Notes: generated by a model not told the origin, from the letters alone. Positions 8,450-17,563 are shown, counted from the first letter of the stretch. The stretch is 64,000 nt of DNA from Pseudaminobacter sp047739745 (GCF_047739745.1 NZ_JBLLVA010000020.1:1-64000); one strand, 5' to 3'. Translations and numbers: made by a program.

Positions 8450-9562
8450 ATGACCAGACGCCCATCGCCGACACCCCTCATGCAGGCGCTTCCTTCCACG
8501 GTTCCCTTCGTCGGCCCCGAAGCGCAGCAGCGGGCCAGCGGCCGCGCCTTTCGCGCCCGTCTCGGCGCGAACGAAAGCAGCTTTGGCCCTGCGCCCGGCG
8601 TCGTTGCGGCGATGACGGACGCGGCACCCGACATGTGGATGTATTGCGACCCCGACAATCACGACCTCAAGGTCGCGCTTGCCGAACATCTTGGCGTCGA
8701 ACGTCAGAACATCGTCGTCGGACAAGGCATAGACGGCCTGCTCAATATTCTCGTGCGGCTTTACATCTCGCCCGGCTCGCCGGTGGTGACATCGCTCGGC
8801 GCCTATCCGACCTTCAACTTCCATGTTGCCGCCAGCGGTGGCCGTCTGGTGGCCGTGCCTTACGAAAACGACCGCGAGAGCCTTGATGGCTTGCTTGCCG
8901 CCATGAAGCGGGAAAAAGCGCCCCTGGTTTATCTGTCCAATCCCGACAACCCCATGGGTACATGGTGGGATGCGGACGAGATTGTCCGGTTCATCGAAGC
9001 GCTGCCGGAAACCACCATGCTGGTGCTCGACGAAGCCTATGGCGAGACCGGACCGGCCAGCGCCCTTCCACCGATCGACGTCAGCCGTCCTAATGTCATT
9101 CGGATGCGGACCTTCTCCAAAGCCTACGGACTGGCAGGCATCCGCTGCGGTTATGCCGTCGGCGAAGCGCAGACAATCCGCGATTTCGAGAAAGTCCGCG
9201 ACCACTATGGCGTCAGCCGCATGGCGCAGATCGCAGGAGCAGCCGCGCTCGCCGACCAGGCTCATCTCGAAAAGGTTGTCGCTCAAGTCGCCGCCGGCCG
9301 CGAGCGCATCGCGGCAATCGCAAGGGATAACGGACTGAAGCCGATCGCTTCGGCGACGAATTTCGTCACCCTGGACTGCGCGGCCGATGGCGGCTTTGCG
9401 TTGAAGGTGATGCAGAACCTGCTGGCGCGCGACATATTCATTCGCAAGCCGATGGTGCCGGTTCTGGACCGTTGTATCCGCATCAGCGTCGGGCTGGAGC
9501 ACGAACTGGCGATACTCGCCGAGGAATTGCCTCGCGCGCTTGCCGCCGCGCGCGCTGACTGA
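8450..9562 (+). CDS. HisC-like pyridoxal-phosphate aminotransferase (class I/II)
   Basis: This 370-residue fold-type I aminotransferase resembles histidinol-phosphate aminotransferase. Visible residues are the substrate-loop RLGANESSFGP, D194 and Y197 (LVLDEAYGE) for the cofactor ring, and K224 (TFSKAYGLAG) for the Schiff base; the carboxylate-binding Arg lies near the end (CIRISVG). ATG 8450 has AGAGG upstream and replaces a longer GTG frame. It is not in a his operon, so a role in another amino-acid route is as likely as histidine synthesis. Confidence 0.85.
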   Translation: MTRRPSPTPLMQALPSTVPFVGPEAQQRASGRAFRARLGANESSFGPAPGVVAAMTDAAPDMWMYCDPDNHDLKVALAEHLGVERQNIVVGQGIDGLLNILVRLYISPGSPVVTSLGAYPTFNFHVAASGGRLVAVPYENDRESLDGLLAAMKREKAPLVYLSNPDNPMGTWWDADEIVRFIEALPETTMLVLDEAYGETGPASALPPIDVSRPNVIRMRTFSKAYGLAGIRCGYAVGEAQTIRDFEKVRDHYGVSRMAQIAGAAALADQAHLEKVVAQVAAGRERIAAIARDNGLKPIASATNFVTLDCAADGGFALKVMQNLLARDIFIRKPMVPVLDRCIRISVGLEHELAILAEELPRALAAARAD

Positions 9563-9622
9563 AAGGAAGTTCAACACAAACCCCGGGCGACGCGCAGTGT
9601 TTCGCGCCTCTTGAATTAATTG

Positions 9623-9632
9623 AACGTTCGTT
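9623..9632 (+). promoter_or_regulatory. Possible TetR operator, AACG-TT-CGTT
   Basis: A short inverted repeat inside an A/T-rich promoter-like stretch, 25 bases upstream of the leucine-operon TetR gene. Its place suggests autoregulation, an inference from context only. Confidence 0.45.
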
Positions 9633-9657
9633 TTATTATTTCGCATCGGAGCAGCAA

Positions 9658-10287
9658 ATGGCGCGCACCACCGGATCCGAGGGCGGCAAAACCGAAGCCG
9701 CAATTCGTGAAGCCGCGATCAATCTCATCGCGCGCTTCGGCTTTGAAGCCGTATCCATGCGCCAGCTAGCCGGCGAAGTCGGCGTACAGGCCGCCGCGCT
9801 CTACCGCTATTTCCCGACCAAGGAAGATCTGCTGTTCACGCTGATGCGCGAACATATGGAGGGGCTGATCGTTGCCTGGAACGCAGTTCGGCCCCCAGCC
9901 GCCGATCCGCGCGCGCGGCTGGCCGCATTCGTGCGCAACCATATCGGCTTCCATGTCGCGCGCCGCCACGCGACCCATGTATCGAACATGGAACTGCGCA
10001 GTCTCTCGCGGGAAAATCTTACCCATATTCTTCGTCTGCGGACTACCTATGAGAAGGAATTGCGCCAGATATTGCGCGACGGCACGGAAACCGGCGCCTT
10101 TCTCGTCGACGATATCGAGCTGACGGCTATTGCCATCATCCAGATGATCACCGGCGTCATTGTCTGGTTCCGGCCGGACGAGCGGCTGTCGGTGGAAGAA
10201 GTGGCCGAGACCTATCTTGAAATGACAATGCGCCTTACCGGTGCTGGAACCCTCAGGGACGTTCGCCATGTACACGCATACGCTTGA
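9658..10287 (+). CDS. TetR-family regulator of the leucine-degradation operon
   Basis: A 209-residue TetR repressor. The helix-turn-helix is at residues about 30-60 (MRQLAGEVGVQAAALYRYFPTKEDLL). The C-terminal half resembles acyl-CoA-responsive regulators of branched-chain or fatty acid catabolism. It is the first gene of the operon and overlaps the start of the isovaleryl-CoA dehydrogenase gene by 20 bases, so it is co-transcribed with its likely targets. TetR-type control of liu genes is known in some proteobacteria (LiuQ, FadP types); which ligand acts here is not visible. Confidence 0.85.
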   Translation: MARTTGSEGGKTEAAIREAAINLIARFGFEAVSMRQLAGEVGVQAAALYRYFPTKEDLLFTLMREHMEGLIVAWNAVRPPAADPRARLAAFVRNHIGFHVARRHATHVSNMELRSLSRENLTHILRLRTTYEKELRQILRDGTETGAFLVDDIELTAIAIIQMITGVIVWFRPDERLSVEEVAETYLEMTMRLTGAGTLRDVRHVHAYA

Positions 10288-11431
10288 TTTCGGGCAAGGC
10301 GAGGACATTGACGGCCTACGCGATCTGGTGCGCCGCTTTGCACAGGACAGAATTGCGCCGATCGCCGCCGAGATCGACCGGAGCAATGAGTTTCCTGCGG
10401 ATTTGTGGTCCGAAATGGGCGCTCTCGGGCTCCTCGGCATTACCGCCGACCCGGATTTCGGCGGCACCGGCATGGGCTATCTCGCCCACGTCGTGGCGAT
10501 GGAAGAGATTTCACGGGCCTCGGCCTCGGTCGGCCTCTCCTATGGCGCACATTCCAATCTATGCGTGAACCAGATCAACCGGTGGGCCACGCCAGCACAA
10601 AAGGAGAGATACCTGCCTTCTCTTTGTTCTGGCGAGAAAGTTGGCGCGCTCGCCATGTCGGAAGCGGGCTCCGGCTCCGACGTTGTCTCGCTGAAACTGC
10701 GCGCCGAAAAGCACAACGATCGCTACGTCCTGAACGGCACCAAGATGTGGATCACCAACGGTCCGGACGCAGATACGTTGGTGGTTTACGCCAAGACCGC
10801 GCCGGAACGGAAATCGCGCGGCATCACTGCATTCATCGTCGAAAAAGCGATGCCGGGCTTTTCCGTGGCGCAGAAGCTCGACAAGCTCGGCATGCGCGGT
10901 TCCAACACGGGCGAACTGGTATTCGACAAGGTCGAAGTGCCGTTCGAGAACGTACTGCATGAGGAAGGCAGCGGCATCGAAGTGCTGATGTCCGGCCTTG
11001 ACTACGAACGCACCGTGCTGGCGGGCGGGCCGCTTGGCATCATGGCCGCCTGCATGGATGTTGCCGTGCCTTACGCGCATGAGCGCAAGCAGTTCGGACA
11101 GCAGATTGGCGAGTTCCAGCTTGTGCAGGGCAAGCTTGCCGACATGTACACGACGATGAATGCCGCCCGCGCCTATGTCTATGGCGTCGCCGCCGCCTGC
11201 GACGCCGGCCGCACCACACGCAAGGATTCGGCGGGCTGCATTCTGTTTGCGGCTGAAAAGGCGACGCAAATGGCCCTCGATGCGATCCAGCTTCTTGGCG
11301 GCAACGGTTATATCAACGAATATCCGACAGGCCGCCTGCTGCGCGATGCGAAGCTCTACGAGATCGGCGCGGGCACCAGCGAAATAAGGCGCTGGCTGAT
11401 CGGACGCGAAATCATGGCGGAAGACATCTGA
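10268..11431 (+). CDS. liuA: Isovaleryl-CoA dehydrogenase
   Basis: The enzyme oxidises isovaleryl-CoA to 3-methylcrotonyl-CoA in leucine breakdown, passing electrons to ETF. The 387-residue protein has the acyl-CoA dehydrogenase signatures (GALAMSEAGSGSD, WITNGPDAD, and the C-terminal QLLGGNGYINEYP). The catalytic base is the isovaleryl-type Glu at E247 in LDYERTVLAGGPLG; most other acyl-CoA dehydrogenases carry it near the C-terminus. The start at 10268 is chosen from the family N-terminus rather than the upstream frame. It ends one base before the carboxylase gene. The ETF-ubiquinone oxidoreductase needed to drain its electrons is at 20283. Confidence 0.95.
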   Translation: MYTHTLDFGQGEDIDGLRDLVRRFAQDRIAPIAAEIDRSNEFPADLWSEMGALGLLGITADPDFGGTGMGYLAHVVAMEEISRASASVGLSYGAHSNLCVNQINRWATPAQKERYLPSLCSGEKVGALAMSEAGSGSDVVSLKLRAEKHNDRYVLNGTKMWITNGPDADTLVVYAKTAPERKSRGITAFIVEKAMPGFSVAQKLDKLGMRGSNTGELVFDKVEVPFENVLHEEGSGIEVLMSGLDYERTVLAGGPLGIMAACMDVAVPYAHERKQFGQQIGEFQLVQGKLADMYTTMNAARAYVYGVAAACDAGRTTRKDSAGCILFAAEKATQMALDAIQLLGGNGYINEYPTGRLLRDAKLYEIGAGTSEIRRWLIGREIMAEDI

Positions 11432-13039
11432 ATGCCCGTTCTCCAATCGCAGATTTCCCCCTCCTCCGAAGCTTTCAGGGCCAATGCCGAACAGATGCGG
11501 ACGCTGGTGGCCGACATTGCCGAAGCAGCGGCGACTGTCGAGCAAGGCGGCTCGGAAGCCGCGCGCGAGCGCCACCGGTCGCGCGGCAAGCTGCTTCCCC
11601 GCGAGCGGCTGGCGCAGCTTCTCGATCCGGGTTCTCCCTTTCTCGAGATCGGTCAGTTCGCCGCATGGGAAATGTATGGTGGCGATATTTCATCAGCCGG
11701 CCTGATTGCCGGGATCGGTCGCGTCGAAGGACGCGAAGTCATGATCGTCATCAACGACGCGACCGTGAAGGGCGGCACCTACTATCCGATAACGGTCAAG
11801 AAGCATCTGCGGGCGCAGGAAATCGCCATGCAGAACAATCTGCCCTGCGTCTATCTGGTAGACAGCGGCGGCGCGAACCTGCCGAACCAGGACGAGGTGT
11901 TTCCGGATCGCGACCATTTCGGCCGTATATTCTTCAACCAGGCCAATATGTCGGCGGTCGGCATCGCACAGATCGCCTGCGTGATGGGTTCGTGCACGGC
12001 TGGTGGTGCCTATGTGCCGGCGATGTCGGATGAAACGATCATGGTGCGCAACCAGGCGACGATCTTCCTCGGTGGGCCGCCGCTGGTGAAGGCGGCTACC
12101 GGGGAGGACGTAACGGCGGAGGAACTCGGCGGCGCGGAGGTTCACACACGTCAATCCGGCGTAGCCGACCACTACGCCATGGACGATGAGCACGCGCTGG
12201 CGATCACCCGGCAAATCGTCAGAAACCTGAATCGCCAGAAGCACATAGGGCTCGAACTGAAGAAAGTGATTCCGCCGCTTTATGCGCCGGATGAAATTTA
12301 CGGCATCGTCCCGGCCGACACGCGCCGGCCTTATGACGTGCGCGAAGTGATCGCCCGTATCGTCGACGGTTCGGAGTTCGACGAATTCAAGCAGAACTAC
12401 GGCACGACGCTGGTGACCGGCTTTGCGCATCTTTACGGCATGCCGGTCGGGATACTTGGCAACAATGGCGTGCTGTTCTCCGAAAGCGCGCTGAAGGGCG
12501 CGCATTTCATTGAACTGTGCTGCCAGCGCGGCATTCCACTGATCTTCCTGCAAAACATCACCGGCTTCATGGTGGGGCGCAAATATGAGGCGGGCGGCAT
12601 TGCCAAGGACGGAGCCAAGCTGGTGACGGCAGTTGCGACCGCGCAGGTGCCCAAGGTGACGATGATCGTGGGCGGTTCGTTCGGCGCGGGAAATTACGGC
12701 ATGTGCGGCCGCGCCTTCTCCCCCCGTTTCCTATGGATGTGGCCCAATGCCCGCATTTCGGTCATGGGCGGCGAGCAGGCCGCGACCGTGCTTGCCATGG
12801 TCAAGCGCGAGGGCATCGAGCGCAAGGGCGGCGAATGGTCGGCCGAGGAGGAGAAGAAATTCAGGAAGCCGATCCTGATGAAATATGAGCATGAAGGCCA
12901 GCCGCTCTATTCGTCGGCCCGCCTGTGGGACGATGGCATCATCGATCCGGCCAAGTCGCGCCAGGTTCTGGCACTGTCCCTGAGCGCCGCGCTCAACGCG
13001 CCGGTCGCCGAGACGAAATTCGGCTTGTTCAGGATGTGA
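11432..13039 (+). CDS. liuB: Methylcrotonyl-CoA carboxylase, carboxyltransferase (beta) subunit
   Basis: This 535-residue subunit transfers CO2 from carboxybiotin to 3-methylcrotonyl-CoA. Two crotonase-fold halves are recognisable: the first with VDSGGANLPNQDEVFPD and GSCTAGGAYVPAMSDE, the second with ITGFMVGRKYEAGG and GGSFGAGNYGMCGRAF. These signatures match methylcrotonyl- rather than propionyl-CoA carboxylase. It begins directly after the dehydrogenase stop and is followed within five bases by the biotin subunit. Confidence 0.95.
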   Translation: MPVLQSQISPSSEAFRANAEQMRTLVADIAEAAATVEQGGSEAARERHRSRGKLLPRERLAQLLDPGSPFLEIGQFAAWEMYGGDISSAGLIAGIGRVEGREVMIVINDATVKGGTYYPITVKKHLRAQEIAMQNNLPCVYLVDSGGANLPNQDEVFPDRDHFGRIFFNQANMSAVGIAQIACVMGSCTAGGAYVPAMSDETIMVRNQATIFLGGPPLVKAATGEDVTAEELGGAEVHTRQSGVADHYAMDDEHALAITRQIVRNLNRQKHIGLELKKVIPPLYAPDEIYGIVPADTRRPYDVREVIARIVDGSEFDEFKQNYGTTLVTGFAHLYGMPVGILGNNGVLFSESALKGAHFIELCCQRGIPLIFLQNITGFMVGRKYEAGGIAKDGAKLVTAVATAQVPKVTMIVGGSFGAGNYGMCGRAFSPRFLWMWPNARISVMGGEQAATVLAMVKREGIERKGGEWSAEEEKKFRKPILMKYEHEGQPLYSSARLWDDGIIDPAKSRQVLALSLSAALNAPVAETKFGLFRM

Positions 13040-13043
13040 TGCG

Positions 13044-15008
13044 ATGACCATGTTCTCGAAAATCCTGATCGCCAATCGTGGGGAGATCGCCTGCCGCATC
13101 ATCCGCACCGCGCGTAAGATGGGCGTGAAGACAGTCGCGGTCTATTCCGATGCGGATGCGAGATCGCTGCATGTCGAGATGGCCGACGAGGCCGTGCATA
13201 TCGGCCCCTCACCCGCGTCCGAAAGCTATCTGCGCGGCGACAAGATCATCGAAGCGGCGAAGCAGACCGGAGCCCAGGCCATCCATCCGGGCTATGGCTT
13301 TCTCTCAGAAAATCCGGATTTTGTCGACGCTGTGACCAGCGCCGGTCTTGTCTTCATCGGCCCGTCGGCTGCTTCCATCCGCGCCATGGGCCTGAAGGAT
13401 GCCGCCAAGCGGCTGATGGAAAAGGCCGGCGTGCCCGTCGTGCCGGGCTATCACGGCGAGGCGCAGGAGATCGTGGTGCTGGCCTCCAAGGCGCGCGAGA
13501 TCGGCTATCCGGTGCTGATCAAGGCGCGGGCGGGCGGCGGCGGCAAGGGGATGCGCCGCGTCGATAATCCCGACGATTTTCCCGAGGCGCTGTCCGGCGC
13601 ACGGCGCGAAGCCAAAGCCGCTTTCGGCGACGACCGCGTGCTGGTCGAGAAATATGTCGACAAGCCGCGTCACATTGAATGCCAGGTCTTCGGCGACAAT
13701 TTCGGCAATGTCGTGCATCTGTTCGAACGCGACTGCTCCGCACAACGCCGCCATCAGAAGGTGATCGAGGAGGCCCCTGCCCCCGGCATGACCGCCGAGA
13801 TGCGCGACGCCATGACCGACGCGGCGGTGAAGGCCGCCAAGGCGATCTCCTATTCCGGCGCCGGCACGATCGAATTCATCGTCGATGCCTCCGATGGCCT
13901 TAGGCCCGACCGGTTCTGGTTCATGGAAATGAACACGCGGCTGCAGGTCGAGCACCCGGTTACCGAAATGGTTGCCGGCGTCGATCTGGTCGAATGGCAA
14001 TTGCGGATCGCTGCCGGCGAGAAGCTGCCGGCAAGCCAAGGCGATCTGGAAATCACCGGACACGCCTTCGAAGCTCGCATCTATGCCGAAGATCCGGCAA
14101 AGGATTTTCTGCCGGCAACAGGCACGCTGCGTCACCTGCGGTTTTCGGATGCCAGTCTGGATGGGTCGTCCATGCGGGTGGAAACCGGCGTGCGCCAGGG
14201 CGATGCCATTTCGCCGTACTATGATCCGATGATCGCGAAGCTGGTGGTGCATGGGGCCGACCGGCAGTCTGCGCTTTCGGCTCTTTCGGATGCTCTGGAA
14301 AACAGCGAGATCGCAGGCTCGACGACGAATATCGGCTTTTTAGCCGCGTTGGCGCACGACCCGGATTTCATCGCCGGCGACGTAGACACGGACCTGATTG
14401 CCCGCAAGCAGGATACGCTCGTGAAGGGCGAAGTCCCCGGCGTTGAGATTATCGCGCAGGCGTTGCTTGCCGCATCGGGAGCGAGCCATGTCGCACAATC
14501 CAGTGATCCGTGGGACCTCGCAATCGGCTATAGCCATTTCCATCCAATCTGGCGGCGTGCGACTGTTCGCTTCGGTGGCGAGGAAACGGTCGGCACGGTA
14601 CGGCAACGCCACGACGGGCGGTTTGAGGTGCGTCCGGCCGGGTCCGACAGCTCGGTCGTGATCTCGGCCGACCACTTATACCGGAAAGCCGCGTGGCCAG
14701 GTCATGTCACGATTTTCGCCAATGGATCGGCATTCGGCTTTACCACTGTCGATCCGTTCGCCAAGGCGGCGGAAGCCGAGGGTGCTCAGGCCAGCATGCG
14801 GGCGCCGATGCCCGGCATGGTCAAGCTGGTGAGGGCCGCCAAGGGCGACCACGTCACCAAGGGCCAGCCGCTGCTCGTTCTCGAAGCGATGAAGATGGAG
14901 CACACGATTGCGGCCCAGCATGACGGCACGATCGCCGAGATCGCCGCCGAGGGCGCGCAGGTCGATGATGGAACGGTGCTGGTGCGGTTCGAAGAAACGG
15001 CGACATGA
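13044..15008 (+). CDS. liuD: Methylcrotonyl-CoA carboxylase, biotin-containing (alpha) subunit
   Basis: A 654-residue biotin carboxylase fused to a biotin carrier domain. The N-terminal part starts KILIANRGEIACRIIRTARKMG and has the ATP-grasp glycine loop (KARAGGGGKGMR) and the metal-binding FMEMNTRLQVEHPVTE. A linker domain follows, then the carrier domain with the biotinyl lysine in EAMKMEH near residue 616. With liuB it makes 3-methylglutaconyl-CoA. The usual next genes, methylglutaconyl-CoA hydratase and HMG-CoA lyase, are not here. Confidence 0.95.
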   Translation: MTMFSKILIANRGEIACRIIRTARKMGVKTVAVYSDADARSLHVEMADEAVHIGPSPASESYLRGDKIIEAAKQTGAQAIHPGYGFLSENPDFVDAVTSAGLVFIGPSAASIRAMGLKDAAKRLMEKAGVPVVPGYHGEAQEIVVLASKAREIGYPVLIKARAGGGGKGMRRVDNPDDFPEALSGARREAKAAFGDDRVLVEKYVDKPRHIECQVFGDNFGNVVHLFERDCSAQRRHQKVIEEAPAPGMTAEMRDAMTDAAVKAAKAISYSGAGTIEFIVDASDGLRPDRFWFMEMNTRLQVEHPVTEMVAGVDLVEWQLRIAAGEKLPASQGDLEITGHAFEARIYAEDPAKDFLPATGTLRHLRFSDASLDGSSMRVETGVRQGDAISPYYDPMIAKLVVHGADRQSALSALSDALENSEIAGSTTNIGFLAALAHDPDFIAGDVDTDLIARKQDTLVKGEVPGVEIIAQALLAASGASHVAQSSDPWDLAIGYSHFHPIWRRATVRFGGEETVGTVRQRHDGRFEVRPAGSDSSVVISADHLYRKAAWPGHVTIFANGSAFGFTTVDPFAKAAEAEGAQASMRAPMPGMVKLVRAAKGDHVTKGQPLLVLEAMKMEHTIAAQHDGTIAEIAAEGAQVDDGTVLVRFEETAT

Positions 15009-15018
15009 GCCTCTCGAT

Positions 15019-15062
15019 TCACAGAAAGCCACGCACCCATATGGGGTCGCGGCTTTCTGTGA
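15019..15062 (+). terminator. Long inverted repeat after the leucine operon
   Basis: TCACAGAAAGCC (15019-15030) pairs exactly with GGCTTTCTGTGA (15051-15062); the 20-base loop can itself fold through ACCC/GGGT. It starts ten bases after liuD. It has no U-tract, so it may be a terminator or an mRNA-stabilising hairpin. Confidence 0.55.
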
Positions 15063-15197
15063 CCGTGTGGGCGCCCCCGCCCGGAAAGTGCATTGCTCAC
15101 CCTGTCGTGACGCGCGGCTGGCCCGCCTCCAAGCGGCCGCGTTCTGTTGTTGAGGCGGGACCGTCTGCGCGGCCTTCGCCCTATCGTTCTGGATATC

Positions 15198-15464
15198 TCA
15201 GTGCTCGGTCATCCATTCGCGTGCGTCGCGCAGCGCATGGGCAATTTCGGCCTTGGACATCGTCGCCGAGAGTTCCGCGCGCAATTCGGCGGCTCTGGCC
15301 GAACCCTTGATCGCGGCGATGTTGAACCATTTGTGGGCGCTGACGACATCGATCTCGCAATCGCGGCCGACGGCATACATCATGCCAAGTTCCAGCAGAA
15401 TGTCGGCCTGCGCGGTGGTGCCCATGGTGCCGAGGCCGGCTTCAAGTATCTCAAAACGTGCCAT
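15198..15464 (-). CDS. Small Sel1-like repeat protein
   Basis: An 88-residue protein with one Sel1/TPR-like unit (LGMMYAVGRDCEIDVVSAHKWFNIAAIKG), the pattern in which a Tyr/Ala helix is followed by AHKWFNIAA. Such short Sel1 proteins are common in Rhizobiales and have no assigned function. There is no signal peptide, so it is probably cytoplasmic. It converges on the leucine operon. Confidence 0.75.
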   Translation of the reverse strand: MARFEILEAGLGTMGTTAQADILLELGMMYAVGRDCEIDVVSAHKWFNIAAIKGSARAAELRAELSATMSKAEIAHALRDAREWMTEH

Positions 15465-15902
15465 TTCGAAGGTCCCTGTCCCGTTGCTGGAGGGCTGCCT
15501 CTTTTCGTTGCCGGGCTGCCCTTCCGATGCTTCGAAGAATGGACCTGAGCCTTGAATCCGTCGTTAAATCACGTGCTTAATTTGGGGCAAACAAAGTTCA
15601 AACAAGAGGTAAACGACTGAATTCATTAAGTATAGAGATCGCGCTATTGCGGGCTTTTGCAGAAAACTCGTCAAAATTTCGCCGGTCGCCAGAAAGGGTT
15701 CAATAACCACGAAACGGGGACGGACTTCGCCGACTGTCGTTAAAGATGATTACAACCTCCGGGAAAAAGCCTCGAAGACGCGTTTCGCCGTCGCGACAGC
15801 GGCTTTCGTATTATCGACGATTGAGCTAGCTTACGTTTGCGTAAATGTCGGAACTCGATGGAGAGAGCGAGTTCGGCCGGAACATGCCAAGGGAGGATTT
15901 GT
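15465..15902. other. Divergent intergenic region with a short palindrome
   Basis: These 438 bases separate two divergent genes and must contain both promoters. The stretch 15570-15740 is rich in A+T. An inverted repeat TTACG-TTTG-CGTAA lies at 15831-15844, about 60 bases before the DUF2147 gene. I see no coding region. Confidence 0.5.
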
Positions 15903-16244
15903 ATGTTTCGCAGGTTGAGCATGACAATCGGCGCTGTCCTGTTGATGGCAAGCGCCGCCCATGCGGATCCGATAGAGGGGGATTGGAAGACACAAGCCGG
16001 TCCCACCGCCGCCATCAAGGCATGCGGCGGCAGTTTCTGCATCGTGATGAAAACCGGCAACTATGTCGGCAAGCAGATCGGCACGTTCAGGTCATCTGGC
16101 GACGGCAAATATTCCGGCACGATCACTGACCCCAAGGACGACAGAACCTACTCCGGTTCAGCGAGGCTGTCCGGCGCCCGCCTCGACATGACAGGATGCG
16201 CGCTGAAGATATTCTGCAAGACGCAGGTCTGGTCGAAGCTTTAA
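15903..16244 (+). CDS. DUF2147 family secreted protein
   Basis: A 113-residue periplasmic protein. A signal peptide (residues about 1-21, ending ASAAHA) precedes the DUF2147 pattern: a short GDWKTQ opening strand, Cys pairs (ACGGSFC, GCALKIFC) and the closing KTQVWSK. The start at 15903 has AGGGAGG upstream. DUF2147 proteins form lipocalin-like barrels; the ligand is unknown. Confidence 0.85.
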   Translation: MFRRLSMTIGAVLLMASAAHADPIEGDWKTQAGPTAAIKACGGSFCIVMKTGNYVGKQIGTFRSSGDGKYSGTITDPKDDRTYSGSARLSGARLDMTGCALKIFCKTQVWSKL

Positions 16245-16263
16245 ACTTCATATCTATCAGAAC

Positions 16264-16296
16264 GCCCCGCGAGGCGGATTCCCGTGGGGCTCTCGT
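16264..16296 (+). terminator. Terminator after the DUF2147 gene
   Basis: GCCCCGCG (16264-16271) pairs with CGTGGGGC (16283-16290), with one G-T pair, and is followed by TCTCGTTT. Confidence 0.65.
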
Positions 16297-16301
16297 TTGC
16301 G

Positions 16302-17006
16302 TCAGGCGCGGGCCATCTGGCCGAACAGGACTTTCTGGGCCTCCTTGTCGTCGGCCAGATTGCTGCGGTTTTCTTCGCCGACGGCTAATGCCCGCTCAAC
16401 CGCGGGCCTTGCCAGAATTGCCTCGAACCAACGCTTCAGATTTGGAAAGTCCGCCAGGTCCTGGCCCTGGTTCTTATATGGCTTGACCCAGCCAATGCTG
16501 GCCATGTCGGCAATCGAATAATCACCGGCCAGGTAATCACGGTCGGCGAGCCGCTTGTTCATGACGCCGTAGAGCCGATTCACCTCCTTGGTGTAGCGGT
16601 CGATGCCGTACTGGATTTTTTCAGGGGCATATTGGCGGAAATGATGCGCCTGACCGGCCATCGGCCCAAGCCCACCGACCTGCCAGAACAGCCACTGCTC
16701 GACTTCGACGCGCTGACGCTCGTCGGCAGGATAGAACTTGCCGAACTTGCGGCCGAGATACTGCAGAATCGCGCCGGATTCGAAAACCGAGATCGGCTGG
16801 CCGCCTGGACCTTCCGGGTCGATGATTGCCGGCATGCGGTTGTTGGGTGAAATCTTCAGGAAAGAGGGCTCGAACTGCTCGCCCTTGCCGATGTTCACGA
16901 ACTTGACCGTATAGGGCACACCGAGTTCTTCCAGCATGATCGTTATTTTCCAGCCGTTCGGTGTCGGCCAGTAATAGAGCTCGATGGGCTTGGTCTGAAT
17001 GGTCAT
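16302..17006 (-). CDS. Glutathione S-transferase, YghU/YfcG (Nu) type
   Basis: A 234-residue cytosolic thiol-disulfide or glutathione-dependent enzyme. The N-terminal thioredoxin fold begins IELYYWPTPNGWKITIMLEELG, with the Nu-class Thr/Asn-containing segment (TPNGWK), and the glutathione-binding motif RMPAIIDP plus SVFESGAILQYLG. The C-terminal helical domain carries the conserved DYSIADMASIGW. ATG 17006 is preferred because GGAG lies eight bases upstream; a second ATG at 17021 adds five residues. Confidence 0.9.
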   Translation of the reverse strand: MTIQTKPIELYYWPTPNGWKITIMLEELGVPYTVKFVNIGKGEQFEPSFLKISPNNRMPAIIDPEGPGGQPISVFESGAILQYLGRKFGKFYPADERQRVEVEQWLFWQVGGLGPMAGQAHHFRQYAPEKIQYGIDRYTKEVNRLYGVMNKRLADRDYLAGDYSIADMASIGWVKPYKNQGQDLADFPNLKRWFEAILARPAVERALAVGEENRSNLADDKEAQKVLFGQMARA

Positions 17007-17176
17007 GTCGGCGTTCTCCATGTCGTGAACATATCCTTGGAGATAAGCCGTTCGGGTTCAAACGCAAGCAAACGCTATCGCCTCCAGAATTAATAAAATT
17101 GAACCTAGGATGAACAGAGGTCTCAGAGGCCGTTCAGTCTGAAGCGGGCATTCTCCAGCCTATCAAGGAGATACCA

Positions 17177-17347
17177 ATGCTTGCCCGCCGCTTCACCATA
17201 GTCTGCCTGTTGATGACCCTGTTCGGCATGCTCTTCTCGATCCTCGTCGCGCAGGCCGGCCGTCCCGAGCGTCAATGGCGCCAGGGTGTGGTCAGCACCT
17301 GTCACTATGACGCCACGCCTGGCTGCATCTCGCTGCGGAGTCGGTAG
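17177..17347 (+). CDS. Small secreted or membrane-anchored protein, 56 aa
   Basis: The frame encodes 56 residues beginning MLARRFTIVCLLMTLFGML and ending CISLRSR. A perfect AAGGAG lies six bases before the ATG. Residues about 5-26 are a signal peptide or single membrane helix (cut possible after LVAQA). The mature part has two cysteines and several arginines. I do not recognise a family. The strong ribosome binding site is the main argument for reality. Confidence 0.6.
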   Translation: MLARRFTIVCLLMTLFGMLFSILVAQAGRPERQWRQGVVSTCHYDATPGCISLRSR

Positions 17348-17368
17348 ATCACTGCGAAAGCCACGCCA

Positions 17369-17563
17369 ATGACCGCGACCACCTCAAACGTACTGAAAGT
17401 CCTCCGGCTCCTGCCTCGGGCCGCATTTGTCGCCATGCTGCTTGCAGCACCGCTTCTTGCGATGCCCGCGGCGCGCGGCGCAAGCGTCACCACCATCGAG
17501 GCCCCGGCACTGAAGAAATCCGGAGCGGGTTTTGTGCTGATGGTCATGCTGCAGCGCGGCTGA
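17369..17563 (+). CDS. Small hydrophobic protein, 64 aa
   Basis: A 64-residue frame with a basic N-terminus and a hydrophobic segment (VAMLLAAPLLAMPAARGA) that looks like a signal peptide or membrane anchor. It starts 21 bases after the preceding small gene, so the two may form an operon, but its ribosome binding site is weak (GAAAG). No family is recognised, and an antisense frame of similar length overlaps it. Confidence 0.4.
   Translation: MTATTSNVLKVLRLLPRAAFVAMLLAAPLLAMPAARGASVTTIEAPALKKSGAGFVLMVMLQRG

Noticed and set aside
15005..15310. Rightward 101-codon frame starting ATGA at the end of liuD
   Set aside because: It runs through a long hairpin and antisense to the Sel1 gene, has an arginine/proline-rich composition typical of shadow frames, and resembles no leucine-pathway enzyme.
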